Made by a program: the position numbers and the translations under genes
Shown: positions 11,902-12,116 of the stretch, one piece after another
How the letters are laid out: each line of letters opens with the position of its first letter
Numbering within the stretch: the stretch's first letter is position 1
The notes under the pieces: model-generated
Told to the model about the DNA's origin: nothing
The model's database searches: none
Seen by the model: only the letters and a program-made list of their open reading frames with translations
Assembly: GCA_023259235.1 (NCBI GenBank)
Contig: JAHFQQ010000047.1
Location: 1 to 12,116, forward strand
DNA length: 12,116 nucleotides
Origin: Polaromonas sp.
Lineage (GTDB): Bacteria > Pseudomonadota > Gammaproteobacteria > Burkholderiales > Burkholderiaceae_C
Direction of reading: 5' to 3'

Positions 11902-12116
11902 TTGATTCTTCGCCATACCTTCACGCCGCCCAACAACACCCGCATGGGCCACCTTTGCGGCCCCATGGATGCCCACCTGCGAACCATCGAGGCGGCGCTG
12001 CAGGTGACGATTGCGCACCGCTTCGAGCAGTTCCGGATCGAGGGCACAAAAATCAGGGCCCAGCAGGCGCTGGAGGCGCTGCAAGCGCTGTACGAGATGG
12101 CCCAGCGGCCAATCGA
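11902..12116 (+). CDS. phoH: PhoH-family ATPase, N-terminal part (3' partial)
   Basis: The first 71 codons of a PhoH-like (YbeZ-type) P-loop ATPase, a cytoplasmic protein linked to RNA metabolism together with YbeY. The beginning, LILRHTFTPPNNTRMGHLCG, with MDAHLRTIEAALQVTIAHR, FEQFRIEG and ALEALQALYEMAQRPI, matches the N-terminal region that precedes the ATPase core in this family; the Walker motifs lie beyond the window. I chose the TTG at 11902 because the family begins xILRHxFTP exactly there. GGAAG (11888-11892) is a suitable Shine-Dalgarno sequence 9 bp upstream. The frame stays open to the right edge. Divergent from ruvA; I see no convincing promoter boxes in the gap. Confidence 0.88.
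   Translation, partial: MILRHTFTPPNNTRMGHLCGPMDAHLRTIEAALQVTIAHRFEQFRIEGTKIRAQQALEALQALYEMAQRPI

Overview
The window is ordinary chromosomal DNA from a GC-rich betaproteobacterium, most likely a member of the Comamonadaceae (Polaromonas/Rhodoferax/Variovorax type). I infer this from the gene set (a MidA-like methyltransferase with DUF2905, FolM-like reductase-folB-ttcA, ruvA-ruvB divergent from phoH), from codon use, and from a GC-rich palindromic interspersed repeat that I associate with that family. I cannot name the species.

Layout, left to right. (1) Positions 1-1548, plus strand: the tail of an unidentified gene, then a decayed trehalose pair. otsB has a complete catalytic core but an apparent one-base deletion near its 3' end. 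otsA is a remnant that has lost its N-terminal half and an internal block of about 65-70 codons. (2) Positions 1563-4081, minus strand: MidA-like methyltransferase, the small membrane protein DUF2905 and a ROK-family sugar kinase. (3) Positions 4154-7104, plus strand: a pteridine-reductase-like short-chain dehydrogenase, folB, ttcA and a DUF4136 lipoprotein. The first two suggest pterin/folate metabolism; ttcA is tRNA thiolation. (4) Positions 7105-8005: an intergenic gap filled by tandem copies of the interspersed repeat, then a histidine phosphatase. (5) Positions 8038-10166: a DSD1-type PLP enzyme (D-threonine / 3-hydroxy-D-aspartate aldolase type), then what looks like the two ends of a gutted sterol-desaturase (alkylglycerol-monooxygenase-like) gene joined to an intact YhhN/TMEM86 lysoplasmalogenase domain. 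(6) Positions 10170-11821, minus strand: ruvA-ruvB. (7) Positions 11902-end, plus strand: the start of phoH.

No defence system, prophage, CRISPR array, insertion sequence, tRNA or rRNA is visible. What stands out is decay and repeats. Two loci (otsBA and the desaturase-YhhN gene) carry internal deletions. A roughly 84-94 bp repeat occurs in at least five recognisable or partial places; one copy sits in frame inside the methyltransferase gene, and another appears to supply the ribosome-binding site of the histidine phosphatase. A second, shorter repeat-like sequence appears to lie inside three separate coding regions. No gap between genes exceeds 300 bases; the longest (7105-7327) is entirely repeat.
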